A stretch of DNA of 64,000 nt, from positions 2,228,807 to 2,292,806 of the forward strand of contig NC_066535.1 of NCBI RefSeq assembly GCF_024679095.1. The letters run 5' to 3'. The notes under the pieces are model-generated. The model was not told the origin of the DNA. It saw only the letters and a program-made list of their open reading frames with translations, and made no database searches. Position numbers and translations under genes: made by a program. Shown piece by piece: positions 9,371 to 21,796 of the stretch. Source of the DNA: Eriocheir sinensis. Taxonomy: Eukaryota > Arthropoda > Malacostraca > Decapoda > Varunidae. Every line of letters starts with the position of its first letter. The first letter of the stretch is position 1.

Positions 9371-11260
9371 AGTTGAGATTTTGAGTTAAGGATAGACCGA
9401 GGATGTTTAGTGTAGAAGATGGTGATAGCTGAGTGTTGTCGAAGATTAGGGGATAGGTGTTTGGAAGATTGTATCGAGTTGATAGGTGAAGAAATTTAGT
9501 TTTTGAGGCATTGAAGGACACAAGGTTCCTTCTGCCCCAGTCGGAAATGATAGCAAGGTCTGAGGTTAAGCGTTCTGCAGCCTCAGTCTGGAGTCGTGTA
9601 CTTCCTGTTGAGAGGGTCTTCTGTTGAAAGAAGTTGAATAATGCAGAGTGGAGTCGTCGGCGTATGAGTGGACAGGACAGTTTGTGATGGAAAGAAGATC
9701 ATTGATGAATAATTGGAAGAGAGTGGGTGATAGGACAGAGCCCTGTGGAACACCACTGTTGATAGGTTTAGGGGAAGAACAGTGACCGTCTACCACCGCA
9801 GAGGTAGAACGGCCGGAAAGGAAACTGGAGATAAAGGAACAGAGACTGGGATAGAATCCGAAGGAGGGCAGTTTAGAAAGCAAAGACATGTGCCAGACTC
9901 TATCGAAGACTTTCGATATATCTAGCGCAACAGAGAAAGTGTCACCGAAACGGCTAAGAGAGGATGACCAAGAGTCAGTTAAGAGAGCAAGAAGATCGCT
10001 AGTAGAACGCCCTTTGCGGAGTCCATACTGGCGATCAGATAGAAGGTTAGAAGTGGAAAGGTGCTTTTGAATCTTCCGGTTAAGGATTGATTCAAAAGCC
10101 TTAGACAGGAAAGCAAAGCTATAGGGCGGTAGTTTGATGGATTGGAACGGTCACCCTTCTTAGGCACAGGCTGTACAAAGGCATACTTCCAGCAGGAAGG
10201 AAAGGTAGATGTTGACAGGCAGAGACGAAAGAGTTTGACCAGGCAGGGTGTCAGCACGGAAGCACAGTTTTTAAAGGCAATAGGAGGCACTCCATCAGGT
10301 CCATAAGCCTTCTGAGAGTTGAGGCCAGAGAGGGCATAGAAAACATCATTTGGAAGAATCTTAATAACAGGCATAAAGGTGTCAGAGAGGGGATGAGTAG
10401 GAGGAATATGCCCAGAATCGTCCAAGGTGGAACTCTTACAGAATTCTTTGAGCGAAGAGTTCAGCCTTAGAGACAGATGAGACGGCAGTGCTGCCGTCAG
10501 GGTTAAGGAGAGGATGGAAAGAGGATGAAGTGAAATTGGAGGAGATATTTTTGGCTGGATGCCAGAAGTCACGGGAAGAATTAGAAGAAGCAAGGTGTTG
10601 ACATTTTCTATTGATATAAAAAGTTTTAGTAAGTCGGAGAATAGATTTGGCACGATTCCGGGCTGAAATGTAAAGGTCATAGTTAGCAGGAGTTCGAAGG
10701 CTCTGGAACCTTTTGTGAGCTGCCTCTCTATCTTTGATGGCACGAGAACACGCATGATTAAACCAAGGCTTTTTAGCATGAAGAGTAGAGAAAGAACGTG
10801 GAATGTATGCCTCCATTCCGGAGACAATCACCTCTGTGATGCGCTGAGCACACACAGAGGGGTCTCTATCCTGGAAGCAGTAATCATTCCACGGGAAATC
10901 GGAAAAGTACATCCTCAGGTCGTCCCACCGAGCTGAAGCAAAATGCCAGAAGCATCGTCTCTTCGGTGGGTCCAGAGGATGTACAGGAGAGATAGGACAG
11001 GATACAAAAATAAGGTTATGATCGGAGGAGCCCAACGGAGAGAACAGTTTGACAGAGTAAGCAGAAGGATTAGAGGTAAGGAAGAGATCTAGAATGCTGG
11101 GCCTGTCTCCAAGACGGTCGGGAATACGTGTCGGGTGCTGAACCAACTGCTCTAGGTCGTTGAGGAGAGCAAAGATGTAGGCTTGTTCACCAGGATGGTC
11201 AGTGAAAGAGGATGAAAGCCAAAGCTGGTGGTGAACATTGAAATCTCCCAAGATGGAGAT
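9371..11260 (-). pseudogene. Endonuclease plus reverse transcriptase, family C outer copy (broken)
   Basis: From the 5' side: [11 protein letters not shown] at the truncated start, then SSDHN, the two C-terminal motifs of an APE-type endonuclease. A linker with [12 protein letters not shown] follows, then reverse transcriptase with YGPDGVPP (about 10290), KKGDRSNPSNYRP, SGVPQGSVLSP (about 9740) and the catalytic SYADDST (about 9660). Open segments at 10436-11251, 9979-10827 and 9566-9889 lie in different frames, so several frameshifts separate them. In an intact element the endonuclease nicks target DNA and the reverse transcriptase primes from the nick. Confidence 0.88.
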
Positions 11261-11261
11261 T

Positions 11262-11600
11262 TCAGCTACTACTACTGCTACTACTTTTCTTCCTCCTCTT
11301 CTTATCCCTCTTCCTCTACCTCTTTCTCCTCCTCCTCATGCTACGGCTTCTGTTCCTCCTCCTTTTCCTCCTCCTCCTCTTCCTCCTCCACAGCCTACTT
11401 CAGAAACAAAATACTCACTCAGTCTCCCTCCTCTCCCTCCAAACCCTCTCTCCCTCACTTTCCAAAACAACAGACTCTACCCTTCTCCCTTTCTCCCTGC
11501 CTCTTTTCCTTCCTCCCTTCCTCCCTCTCCCTCTCTCCCTCCCTCCCTGCCCCGCACTTGTCTATTCTTCTCCATCTGAAATTCAAGGCGAGCATTTTAT
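11262..11600. repeat. CTA/CTC/TCC pyrimidine-rich tract
   Basis: ACTACTACTGCTACTACT then TCCTCCTC-type units and CCCTCTCC runs. The serine-, leucine- and proline-rich frames on the plus strand come from this composition. Confidence 0.85.
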
Positions 11601-11698
11601 TTTTTGCAAAATTATAAAGTTTTCATTAATTTAAGTGAACCTGAAAATGTTTCAAGCGGTGCGATTTTTTTGCTGTTATTGATTTCATAGGAGATCAG

Positions 11699-11702
<4 letters not shown>

Positions 11703-11774
<72 letters not shown>
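11703..11774. repeat. (CA)n microsatellite
   Basis: About 36 AC units. Confidence 0.97.
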
Positions 11775-11775
<1 letters not shown>

Positions 11776-12455
11776 GTCCCTTTCCTCTCCCTTTCCTCCC
11801 CTTCCCACGCCCTTCTCTATCACACTCCCCTCCCCATTTCTCTCTCTCCAGCTGCTCTCCCTTCCCCTCTTCCTCCTCTCACCATCAATTCCTGTCTTCT
11901 TTTCCTTTCAACTCTTCCCATACTGTTGTCTGTCCGCTTTGTCCTTTTTCTTCTTTCCCCTCCCTTACCCTGGTCTCTCTTGCTTCATTTCTCCCCCTTC
12001 TCTTCTGACGTTACGGCCTCCTCCCCTTTTCGTCTCCCTTTTTTCCCTTCCCTCCTTCCCATATCCTCTCCCTTTCACCTCCTCCCTTCCCCCCTCTTCC
12101 TCTCCCTACCCCTTCCTTCTTCCCTCCTCCCTGTTGCTCTTCCTACTACCACCTCCTCTCCCTTCCCCTTTTTCCCCCTCCCATTCTCCCCGGCTCAGCC
12201 AATCAGATCATCGCCTCAAGATCTGCATCAAACAAGCGATCGGATAATCAAGAGTTGATTCGGTAATTTCACGTAATCAATTAATCGCAGAAAAAAAAGA
12301 TAAATTAAAATAAGAGAAAATGTTAAGAAAAAAATGGCTTGCATCGTTAATCAGCATAATGTATTAGTAGTATATTTTTTTCTTTGTGTATACTTTCTCT
12401 CGTTGTTTTTGTCTTCGTTATTCATCTGTGTCATCAATGTCAGTAATTTGACGAG
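11775..12455. other. Pyrimidine-rich DNA (to about 12190), then AT-rich spacer
   Basis: CCCTTCCTCC-rich sequence without a clear unit to about 12190, then about 260 bases of AT-rich unique DNA. No gene is recognisable. Confidence 0.7.
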
Positions 12456-12960
12456 GTAGTGAGTGAGGAAGGGGAGGGGAGGAGAGGGAAGGGAAGGGGA
12501 GGTGAGGGGAAAGGAAGGAAGGGAGGAAGTGCAGGGGAGGAGAGGAAAGGAAAGTGAGGGGAGGGGAGGGAAGGGAAGGGGAGGGAAGGGAGGGGTAGGA
12601 TAGATAAGTGATGGGGAAGTAAAGAGGCGAAGGGGAAGAGGAGTTAGGGGAAAATGGAGGAACTAGTGGAGGGCGGTGGTTAGGCAAAATGAAGAGAAGT
12701 GAGGAGAAATGAGAAGAAAGTAGAAGAACGTTAAAGGAAAAAAAGTGGTAGAATGAATAGCAGTGAAGAAGTGATGAGGCAGAGAAGTGAGGAAAGGGAA
12801 AGGGAGGAAGGGGAAGGAAAAACGAATGAAAAGTAGGAACAGTACGCGATAGAAAATGAAAAGCAGAGAAGCAAAGAGGAAGTGAAGGAGAAGGGAAGGG
12901 AAGGGAAACAACGGAAGATAAAGGGAAGTGAGGGAACCGTCCACTCGGCTCTCCCCTTCC
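12456..12960. repeat. Purine-rich tract (GGGGAGGGAAGGG-like)
   Basis: Almost pure purine to about 12660, then A/G-rich with interruptions. The minus-strand frames of P, S, F and L are composition artefacts. Confidence 0.85.
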
Positions 12961-13078
12961 CTTCCCACTTGACCCCATGTTGTTGTTGTTGTTGTCGCCT
13001 CCTGTTGGCTGATTGGCGGACACTGGACGGCGACACCCAATGGCGGGGCGGCTCTCAAGACACCTGACTGACCTGCCT

Positions 13079-13080
<2 letters not shown>

Positions 13081-13134
<54 letters not shown>

Positions 13135-13167
13135 ACACAGTCAAAATATATTAGTTCCCCCATGTCT

Positions 13168-13204
<37 letters not shown>

Positions 13205-13240
13205 CCCACAAACTCAAAATATATTAGTTCTCCCATGTCT

Positions 13241-13289
<49 letters not shown>
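13081..13289. repeat. Three (GA)n arrays separated by a repeated spacer
   Basis: (GA)n at 13081-13132, 13171-13202 and 13244-13289. The two spacers share a core reading AATATATTAGTT, then C/T CCCCATGTCTAGG-like sequence. The last array abuts the 3' end of family B copy 1. A similar arrangement flanks family B copy 2. Confidence 0.93.
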
Positions 13290-13293
<4 letters not shown>

Positions 13294-13411
13294 CATAGAT
13301 TTACATAGAAAATCAGACCACACAGACCCCATGGTCCAGACTTGGTGGTCTGTCCTTAAACCTAAGTGATTTTACATTAATCAGAAGACTCCAAAACGTT
13401 GCATTTCTACT

Positions 13412-16270
13412 CTAGTTGATATTAAGTTGAAGGAAGTGACGGTCGAGCTTATTTTTGAAGGAGTCAATCGTGTTACACTGGACCACTGATGGTGGAAGCT
13501 TATTCCATTCTCGCACTGCAACGTTGGTGAAGAAAAATTTGGTGCAATCTGAATTTACTTGTCTACATCTGAGTTTTACGCCATTGTTCCTCGTGCGCAG
13601 ACTGTCATCGATCATAAACAATGTTGATCTGTCTACATTCGTGAAACCATTAAGTATTTTAAAACATTCGATCAATTTTCCTCGGAGGCGACGTTTCTCA
13701 AGAGAGAACATGTTAAGGGTAGAAAGCCTTTCTTCGTAGGATTTGTTGCGCAAGGAAGGGATCATTTTCGTTGCCCGACGCTGAACACCTTCTAATTTAG
13801 CAATATCCTTTGCATGGTGGGGGACCAAACTGTACCGCATATTCCAAGTGGGGTCTGACTAAACTGTTGTAGAGCGGAGTATTACATCTTTATTCTTGAA
13901 TACAAAGTTTCTTTTAATGAAGCCCAACATTCTGTTCGCTTTATTTGCTGCATCGATGCATTGCTGTGAGAATTTGAGGTTTGACGCGATTTTGACCCCC
14001 AAGTCTTTGACGCATTGAACGCTTTTGAGTTTAACGCCGCGCATTTCGTATTCGAACTTCTTATTCCTCGTTCCAACTTGAAGGACCTGGCACTTGTCTA
14101 CGTTAAAGGGCATCTCCCATCTATCCGACCAAGCTGAAATTTTGTGCAAATCTTCTTGGAGGCTTTGCCTGTCTTCGTCAGTGAGAACCGAGTTACCAAT
14201 CTTTATGTCGTCTGCAAATTTACTAATGCGGTTATTGAGTCCAACATCCACGTCGTTGATGTAGATAATGAAGAGCACTGGGCCAAGGACCGAGCCCTGA
14301 GGGACGCCACTAGTGACAGGCGCCCACTCTGAGTTAAATCCGTCAATCACTACTCTTTGTTGTCTGTTGCTCAACCAATTCGCGATCCATTGGTTTACTT
14401 GACCGTCAATACCTATTTGCTTTAATTTGTAAAGTAATTTATGATGCGGGACTTTATCAAACGCTTTCTGGAAATCAAGAGAGACTACGTCCAGTGATTT
14501 GGTTACGTCATAAACAGTGAAGAGGTCGTTATAAAAGGTTAATAGGTTTGATAGGCAGGATCTTTTGTTTCGGAAGCCATGTTGTGAGTCCCCAATCAAT
14601 GAGTGGCTTTCAAGGTAACTCACAATTTTGTCTCTAATTATGCCCTCAAGTATCTTACCTACAACCGAAGTTAGACTAATGGACCTGTAATTACCTGGTA
14701 CTTTTTTGTCTCCTTTCTTGAAAATCGGTGTCACGTTAGCCTTTTTCCAATCTGAAGGGACGATGCCTTGTCGCAAGGACATATTGAATACGGTTGTGAG
14801 GGAGGAGAGTATTTCGCTCTTCGTTTCTTTCAGCAGAGTTGGATATACTTTGTCAGGTCCAGGACTTTTATTTGTTTTAAGTGAATGGAGAGCTTTAAGG
14901 ACTTCATCGGTTGTTATTTCAAAATTAGGCAATGCATGCTCGAGATTTACTGTACAATAGTACTGGTGTTGGTGGTAGCGAGAGGAAGACTGTTAGTATT
15001 AAACACCGAGGAAAAGTAATTGTTTAAGAGGTTTGCAATGTGTTGGCTGTCAGTCACTAGTGCACCGTCGCTGTTTGTTAAAGGTCCAATACCACTTTTG
15101 ATCGCCTTTATGTTGTTTATGTAACTGAAGAAAGATTTCGGGTTATTTTTACAGTTGGCTGCAATATTTTCTTCATATCTACGCTTTGCCTGACCTACTA
15201 GTCTTTTTACTCGTCGCCTGGCATCATTATAGAGTCTAATGTTCTCGGGCGTGCTTTGTTCTTTCTTTAACCTGTAAAACAATTTTCTCTCATTGACTGA
15301 TTGTTTAATTTCGCTATTAAACCACGGTGGGCTTTTATTAGTGTTAGTTCGTTTCTCGCACAAGGGGACGAATGTGTTCTGCTGAGTGAGTAAGTGATTT
15401 TTAAGGCTTAGCCAGGCTTCTTCTACGTTGCCGTCATCTCATAGTTGTATTTCTGTTAGTTTTTGTCGGATTTCTACGAAGTTAGCTCTTTTGAAATTGG
15501 GCACCTTTACTTTATTTTCAGTCACTGATGATTGAGCTTTAATGTCGACGCGCACTAATTTATGATCGCAAGAACCGAGGTGTTCTCCTACCGTGACACT
15601 ACTGACAAGGTTATCTTGGGTCGTTATAACAAGGTCGAGTATATTATTTTGTCGAGTTGGCTCAGAAACCATTTGTCTTAGATAATTTTCTTCTAGAAAT
15701 TCGATCATTCTATGTGACTCGCCTTCTGTACCTGACAGTGTCGCCCAGTCGATATGGGGGAGGTTAAAGTCTCCTAATATCAGTGAGTCGTTGTTATTAA
15801 GTGACTGCCTGAAGACGCTGTACATTTCAAGGTCGTCATCAAGTGATTGCCCGGGAGGTCTGTAGGTGACAGATATATTTAAATTGACTTTTGCAATGTT
15901 TACTCGCACGCACAAATGTTCAACGTTACTGTTTCCCGGTGTTTTGTCGGTGGGTTGCAAATAGCTTTTGACATAAAGGGCGACGCCACCGCCTCTACGG
16001 TTTACACGATCTTTGTTGAAGAGTCTGTAGCCATCTATGTTGTATTCGGAACTTAAATCAATATTTGTGGTGTCGATAAATGTTTCGGTTATAGCAATTA
16101 TGTCAAAATTTTCTGTTTGAGCAAGACATCTCAGTTCATCAAATTTGTTGCTTAGGCTACGCGCATTGAAACTAAGGATTTTTAAGTTATCTAGAGGCTT
16201 GGTAATACAGGTGGTGGTACTTGCGGGATCACGGTTACGGGTTTGTTGCGATGCACGGCGTCTATTTACA
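13412..16270 (-). pseudogene. Family B ORF2: APE endonuclease plus reverse transcriptase (copy 1)
   Basis: The frame begins at the ORF1 stop in the -1 frame with no early Met. The endonuclease has FNARSLSNKFDEL, IAITETFID, LILGDFNLPHIDW (about 15770) and CDHKLV (about 15565). The linker has KSPPWFNSEIK. The reverse transcriptase has NKSPGPDKVYP, KKGDKKVPGNYR, LDFQKAFDKVPHH, SGVPQGSVLGP and catalytic FADD (about 14215). The C-terminal domain has LEYAVQFWSPHHAKD-like sequence and ends KLDRHFLQLNIN. Breaks include a TCA-to-TGA stop near 15439, a 5-base insertion near 14950, a single-base loss near 13870 and another near 13835. About 950 residues would be expected if intact. Confidence 0.92.
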
Positions 16271-17318
16271 CGGGCGGGGTGGAGGGACGTGGCCGTGACT
16301 CGTTTTTTGCTCGGATGACACGCACTGCATCGTTGAGGAGCCTTCCGAGTCTGGCTGCCCCGATGGGAGAAAGGTGCAATCCGTCCCTGTGGAAAAGTTC
16401 ATTTTGTCCATAGAAATTGTCCCATGCGTTTAGGAACTCCACGTCAAGCTCCCTGCAAAGAGTCTGTAAGCGGTTGTTTAGGCTGAAGGCCTTACTGAAA
16501 AAGTCGCTCTCCGCCCAAGTCCGTGGTAGAACTCCTGAAATCAAAATGTTAGGGATTTAGTCTTATACTGCTGGATGAGCCTACGGTACTTCTCCAGGAG
16601 TTCCTCAGACCGGGTCGTGGTGACGTCGTTCGTACCTGTGTGGATAACAAACAGTGAATCATTAGTAGCCTGGGGGGAGATCTCCTCAAGAGCAGCAGTT
16701 ATGTCGTCGATCCCAGCACCAGGATAGCAATAGTTCCGTCTTCGACGAGGAACTCTGCCGCAGAACTCAACGACCTGCTGGCGAATCATGGAGTCACCCA
16801 CCAGGAAGGTGCTCTCCTGCTCGTCCTCCTCCTCCAGAATGGCAAACCTGTTGAAGCAATGAACAGGATAAATCGCTTGTCTGGCTGGTTTGGCTCCTCC
16901 ATTCACGACGGTGAAGCCATCATGGTCGGTGCCACTAGCATCCTCCCGTTGCGTGGTGTTGTCCGCTGGTGTCGACGGTACCGCTGAGGGCAAGGGGTCA
17001 GTTGGAGAAGGGTTTGGCACCACAGCAACGTTAGCCTGGATGAATTCCTGCAAGGAGGCAACAGTGCGAGAAAGCTCTATTATTTTATTCTGACCTGCTT
17101 CCATCTTCTCTTGCTCCTGCAGTCTGGTCTCGAGATGCTGCCTGGTGAGAGAAAGCTCCATTATTTTATTCTGGCCTTCTTCCATCTTCTCTTCCTGCTC
17201 CTGCAGTCTTGTCTCGAGATGCTGCCTGGACAGACACAGTCGACAGACAGCAGAACGCCCTGTAAAAAAAGTGAGCTGAGAAGCTACCGTTACAAGTACT
17301 GCACTTCTTAGGCGCCAT
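16266..17318 (-). pseudogene. Family B ORF1 with SGNH/GDSL esterase domain (copy 1)
   Basis: The start ATG lies in AAGATGGCGCC. The N-terminus has paired cysteines (KKCSTC, then after a frameshift VCRLC), suggesting a small zinc-binding knuckle. Two repeats of RQHLETRLQEQ with heptad-like spacing suggest a coiled coil. The C-terminal half has the SGNH blocks: VGDSM (catalytic Ser), HTGTNDV and DGLHLSPIGAARLG (Asp/His). Esterase-type ORF1 proteins are known in CR1-clade LINEs and are thought to act in RNP or membrane association. An extra T near 17265 and a lost C near 16550 break the frame. About 350 residues. Confidence 0.88.
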
Positions 17319-17942
<624 letters not shown>

Positions 17943-18060
17943 CATAGATTTACATAGAAAATCAGACCACACAGACCCCATGGTCCAGACTAGGTGGTCT
18001 GTCCTTAAACCTAAGTGATTTTACATTAATCAGATGGCTCCATGACGTTGCTTTTCAACT

Positions 18061-20894
18061 CTAGTTAATATTAAGTTCAAGGAAGTGACGGTCGAGCTTG
18101 TTTTAAAAGGAGTCAATCGTGTTACACTGGACCACTGATGGTGGGAGCTTATTCCATTCTCGCACTACAACGTTGGTGAAGAAAAATTAGGTGCAGTCTG
18201 AATTTACTTGTCTACATTTGAGTTTTGTGCCATTGTTCCTCGCTCGCAAAGTGTCATCGATCATAAACAATTTTGTTCTGTCTACATTCGTGAAACCATT
18301 AAGTATTTTAAAACATTCGATCAGTTTTCCTCTCAAGAAAGAACATGTTAAGGGTGGAAAGCCTTTCTTCGTAGGATTTGTTGCGCAAGGAAGGGATCAT
18401 TTGTGTTGCTCGACGCTGAACACCTTCTAGTTTAGCAATGTCCTTTGCATGGTGGGGAGACCAAAACTGTACCGCATATTCCAAGTGGGGTCTGACTAAA
18501 CTATTGTAGAGCGGAAGTATTACATATTTATTCTTGAATAAAAAGTTTCTTTTAATGAAGCCCAACATTCTGTTCGCTTTATTTGCTGCATCGATGCATT
18601 GATGTGAGAATTTGCGGTTTGACGCGATTTTAATCCCCAGGTCCTTAACGCATTCAACGCTTGTGAGTTTAACGCCGTGTATTTCGTAATCGAACTTCTT
18701 ATTTTTTGTTCCAACTTGAAGGACCTGGCACTTGTCTACGTTAAAGGGCATCTCCCATTTATCCGACCAAGCTGAAATTTTGTGCAAATCCTCTTGGAGG
18801 CTTTGCCTGTCTTCGTCAGTGAGAACCGAGTTACCAATCTTTGTATCGTCTGCAAATTTACTGATGCGATTATTGAGTCCAACATCCACGTCGTTGATGT
18901 AAATAATGAAGAGCACTGGGCCAAGAACCGAGCCCTGAGGGACGCCACTAGTGACCGGCGCCTACTCTGAGTTAAATCCATCAATCACAACTCTTTGTTG
19001 TCTGTTGCTCAACCAATTCGCGATCCATTGGTTTACTTGACCGTCAATGCCTACTTGCTTTAATTTATAAAGTAATTTATGATGTGAGACTTTATCAAAC
19101 GCTTTCTGAAAGTCAAGATATGCTACGTTCAGTGATATGGTTACGTCATAAATTGAGAAGAGGTCGTTAAAAAGGTCAGAAGGTTTGACAGGCAGGATAT
19201 TTTGTTACGGAAGCCATGTTGTGAGTCCCCAATTAATGAGTGGCTTTCGAGGTAACTCACAATTTTGTCTCTAATTATGCTCTCGAGTAGCTTACCTACA
19301 ATTGAGGTTAGACTAATGGGTCGGTAGTTCCTGGTATTTTTTGTCTCCTTTCTTATAACTCGGTGTCACGTTAGCCTTGTTCCCCTAAGCAGGGCCGATG
19401 CCTTGCCGCAAGGACATTTTGAGTCAGGTAGTGAGGGAGGAGAGTATTTCGCTTTGTTTCTTTAAGCAGTATAGGATATACTTTGTCGGGTCCGGGACTT
19501 TTATTTGTTTTAAGTGAATGGAAAGCCTTAAGGACTTCATCGGTTGTTATTTCAAAATTAGGCAATGCATGCTCGAGATTTACAATAGTACTGGTGTTGG
19601 TGGTAGCGAGAGGAAGACTGTTAGTATTAAACACCGAGGAAAAGTAATTGTTTAAGAGGTTTGCAATGTGTTGGCTGTCAGTCACTAGTGCACCGTCGCT
19701 GTTTGTTAAAGGTCCAGTACCACTTTTGATCGCCTTTCTGTTGTTTATGTAACTGAAGAAAGATTTCGGATTATTTTTACAGTTGGCTGCAATATTTTCT
19801 TCATATCTACGCTTTGCCTGACCTACTAGTCTTTTTACTCGTCGCCTGGCATCATTATAAAGTCAAATGTTTTCGGGCGTGCTTTGTTCTTTCTTTAACC
19901 TGTAAAACAATTTTCTCTCATTGACTGATTGTTTAATTTCGCTATTAAACCACGGTGGGCTTTTATTAGTGTTAATTCGCTTCTCGCACAAGGGGACGAA
20001 TGTGTTCTGCTGAGTGAGTAAGTGATTTTAAAGCTTAGCCAAGCTTCCTCTACGTTGCCGTCATCTGATAGTTGTATTTCTGTTAGTTTTGTCGGATTTC
20101 TACGAAGTTAGCCCTTTGAAAATGGGCACCTTTACTTTATTTTCAGTCACTGATGATTGAGCTCTATTGTCGACGCGCACTAATTTATGATCGCAAGAAC
20201 CGAGGTGTTCTCCTACCGTGACATTACTGATTAGGTTATCTTGGGTCGTTATAACAAGGTCGAGTATATTATTTTGTCGAGTTGGCTCAGAAACCATTTG
20301 GCTTAGATAATTTTCTTCTAGAAATTCGATCATTCTATGTGACTCGCCTTCTGTACCTGACAGTGTCGCCCAGTCGATATGGGGGAGGTTAAAGTCTCCT
20401 AATATCAGTGAGTCGCTGCTATTAAGTGACTGCCTTAAGACGCTGTACATTTCAAGGTCGTCATCGAGTGATTGCCCGGGAGGCCTGTAGGTGACAGATA
20501 TATTTAAATTGACTTTGCAATGTTTATTCGCACTAACAAATGTTCACCGTTACTGTTTCCCGGTGTTTTGTCAGTGGGTTGCAAATAGCTTTTGACATAA
20601 AGGGCGACGCCACCGCCTCTACGGTTTACACGATCTTTATTGAAGAGTCTGTAGCCATCTATGTTGTATTCGGAACTTAAATCAATATTTGTGGTGTCGA
20701 TAAATGTTTCGGTTATAGCAATTATGTCAAAATTTTCTGTTAGAGCAAGACATCTCAGTTCATCAAATTTGTTGCTTAGGCTACGCGCATTGAAACTAAG
20801 GATTTTTAAGTTATCTAGAGGCTTGGTAATAGAGGTGGTGGTACTTGCGGAATCACGGTTACGAGTTCGTTGCGATGCACGGCGTCTATTTACA
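18061..20894 (-). pseudogene. Family B ORF2 (copy 2), frameshifted
   Basis: Same domain order as copy 1. Recognisable open pieces include LILGDFNLPHIDW and CDHKLV of the endonuclease (20100-20450), NKSPGPDKVYPILLKE (about 19500), and an open run (18308-18916) with catalytic FADDTKIGNS and SLVRPHLEYAVQFW. Single-base indels near 20120, 19390, 19330, 19180 and elsewhere break the frame. As in copy 1, no Met starts the frame near the ORF1 stop. Confidence 0.9.
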
Positions 20895-21291
20895 CGGGCG
20901 GGGTGGAGGGACGTGGCTGTGACTCGTTTTTTGCTCGGATGACACGTACTGCGTCGTTGAGGAGCCTTCCGAATCTGGCTGCCCCGATGGGAGAAAGGTG
21001 CAATCCGTCCCTGTGGAAGAGCTCACTTTGTCCATAGAAACTGTCCCATGCGTTGAAGAACTCCACGTCAAGCTCCCTACAAAGAGTCTGTAAGCGGTTG
21101 TTTAGGCTGAAGGCCTTACTGAAAAAGTCGCTCTCCGCCCAAGTCCGTGGTAGAACTCCTGAAATCAAAATGTTAGGGGATTTAGACTTATACTGCTGGA
21201 TGAGCCTACGGTACTTCTCCAGGAGTTCCTCAGACCGGGTCGTGGTGACGTCGTTCGTACCTGTGTGAATAACAAACAGTGAATCATTAGA
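20890..21291 (-). pseudogene. Family B ORF1 fragment (SGNH domain C-terminal half, copy 2)
   Basis: Retains HTGTNDVTTTRSEELLEKY, ISGVLPRTW, LCRELDVEFFNAWDSFYG and DGLHLSPIGAARFG, ending STPPV and a stop at 20890. The frame is intact over the fusion region near 21170, where copy 1 has lost a base. The block with the catalytic Ser is missing because of 5' truncation, and the open frame running further upstream encodes repeat DNA. Confidence 0.88.
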
Positions 21292-21673
21292 GGAGGAGAA
21301 AGAAAAAGGAAAAGGAAAAAAATGAGACAGGAAAAAAGCACAACCACCACACCATACAACAACCATATGTGAAAGAGAAAAAGAGAAAAAAGGAATAGGA
21401 GAAGGACACTGAGGAGGAGGAGGAGGAGGAGAAAGAGTAAAAGGAGGAGGAAAAAAATGAAAGGAAAAAATCACATCCATCACACCATACAACAACAATA
21501 CGAAAGAAGAGAGGAAGAGAATGAAGTAAGAGAAGGAGAATGATGACGGTGAGGAGGAAGAGGAAGAGGAGGAGAAGAAGCAGGAGGAAGAGAATAATAA
21601 GAAAGGAAAGCTTTTTGTCATATCAAAGAGAAGAAAGCCTGATGAAATTTTAATGAGAAAAATAGTAATAGTT

Positions 21674-21675
<2 letters not shown>
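21292..21675. repeat. Purine-rich DNA with a 134-bp duplication
   Basis: CACACCATACAACAA occurs at about 21347 and 21481 within two similar GGAGGA/AAAG-rich blocks. No gene is seen. Confidence 0.65.
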
Positions 21676-21730
<55 letters not shown>

Positions 21731-21753
21731 AGTGAGCTCATGTGTGTATTTAT

Positions 21754-21795
<42 letters not shown>
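21676..21795. repeat. (GA)n then (TG)n microsatellites
   Basis: (GA)n at 21676-21727 and (TG)n at 21755-21795, separated by 27 bases. Confidence 0.95.

Positions 21796-21796
<1 letters not shown>

Larger units (their letters stand above)
8157..11260 (-). mobile_element. Poly(A)-tailed LINE, family C copy 1 (outer element of a nested pair)
   Basis: On the minus strand the element runs from the endonuclease domain (about 11260) through reverse transcriptase to a 3' end reading CTCCTTTGTTGTAAAAAA (plus-strand poly-T at 8158-8166). A poly(A) tail differs from the short-repeat tails of the CR1-like families here, and the layout fits a Jockey-superfamily-like LINE, though the clade is not certain. 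The body is interrupted between about 8820 and 9370 by a second truncated copy. The 5' end is truncated inside the endonuclease, and a CTA/CTC-rich repeat follows it. Confidence 0.87.
17939..21291 (-). mobile_element. CR1-like LINE family B, copy 2 (5'-truncated, minus strand)
   Basis: Shares the same 3' tail (TTTACATAGATTTACATAG on the plus strand) and close sequence identity with copy 1 through ORF2 and the C-terminal part of ORF1. Homology stops at about 21291 in the codons for NDSLFVIHTGTND. It therefore lacks the N-terminal half of ORF1 and the 5' region. A purine-rich repeat adjoins the truncation. It lies head-to-tail with copy 1, separated only by GA arrays. Confidence 0.9.

Noticed and set aside
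20661..20942. Plus-strand frames opposite the LINEs (also 6585-6800, 10715-10936, 14144-14332 and similar)
   Set aside because: Antisense shadows of the LINE coding strand.
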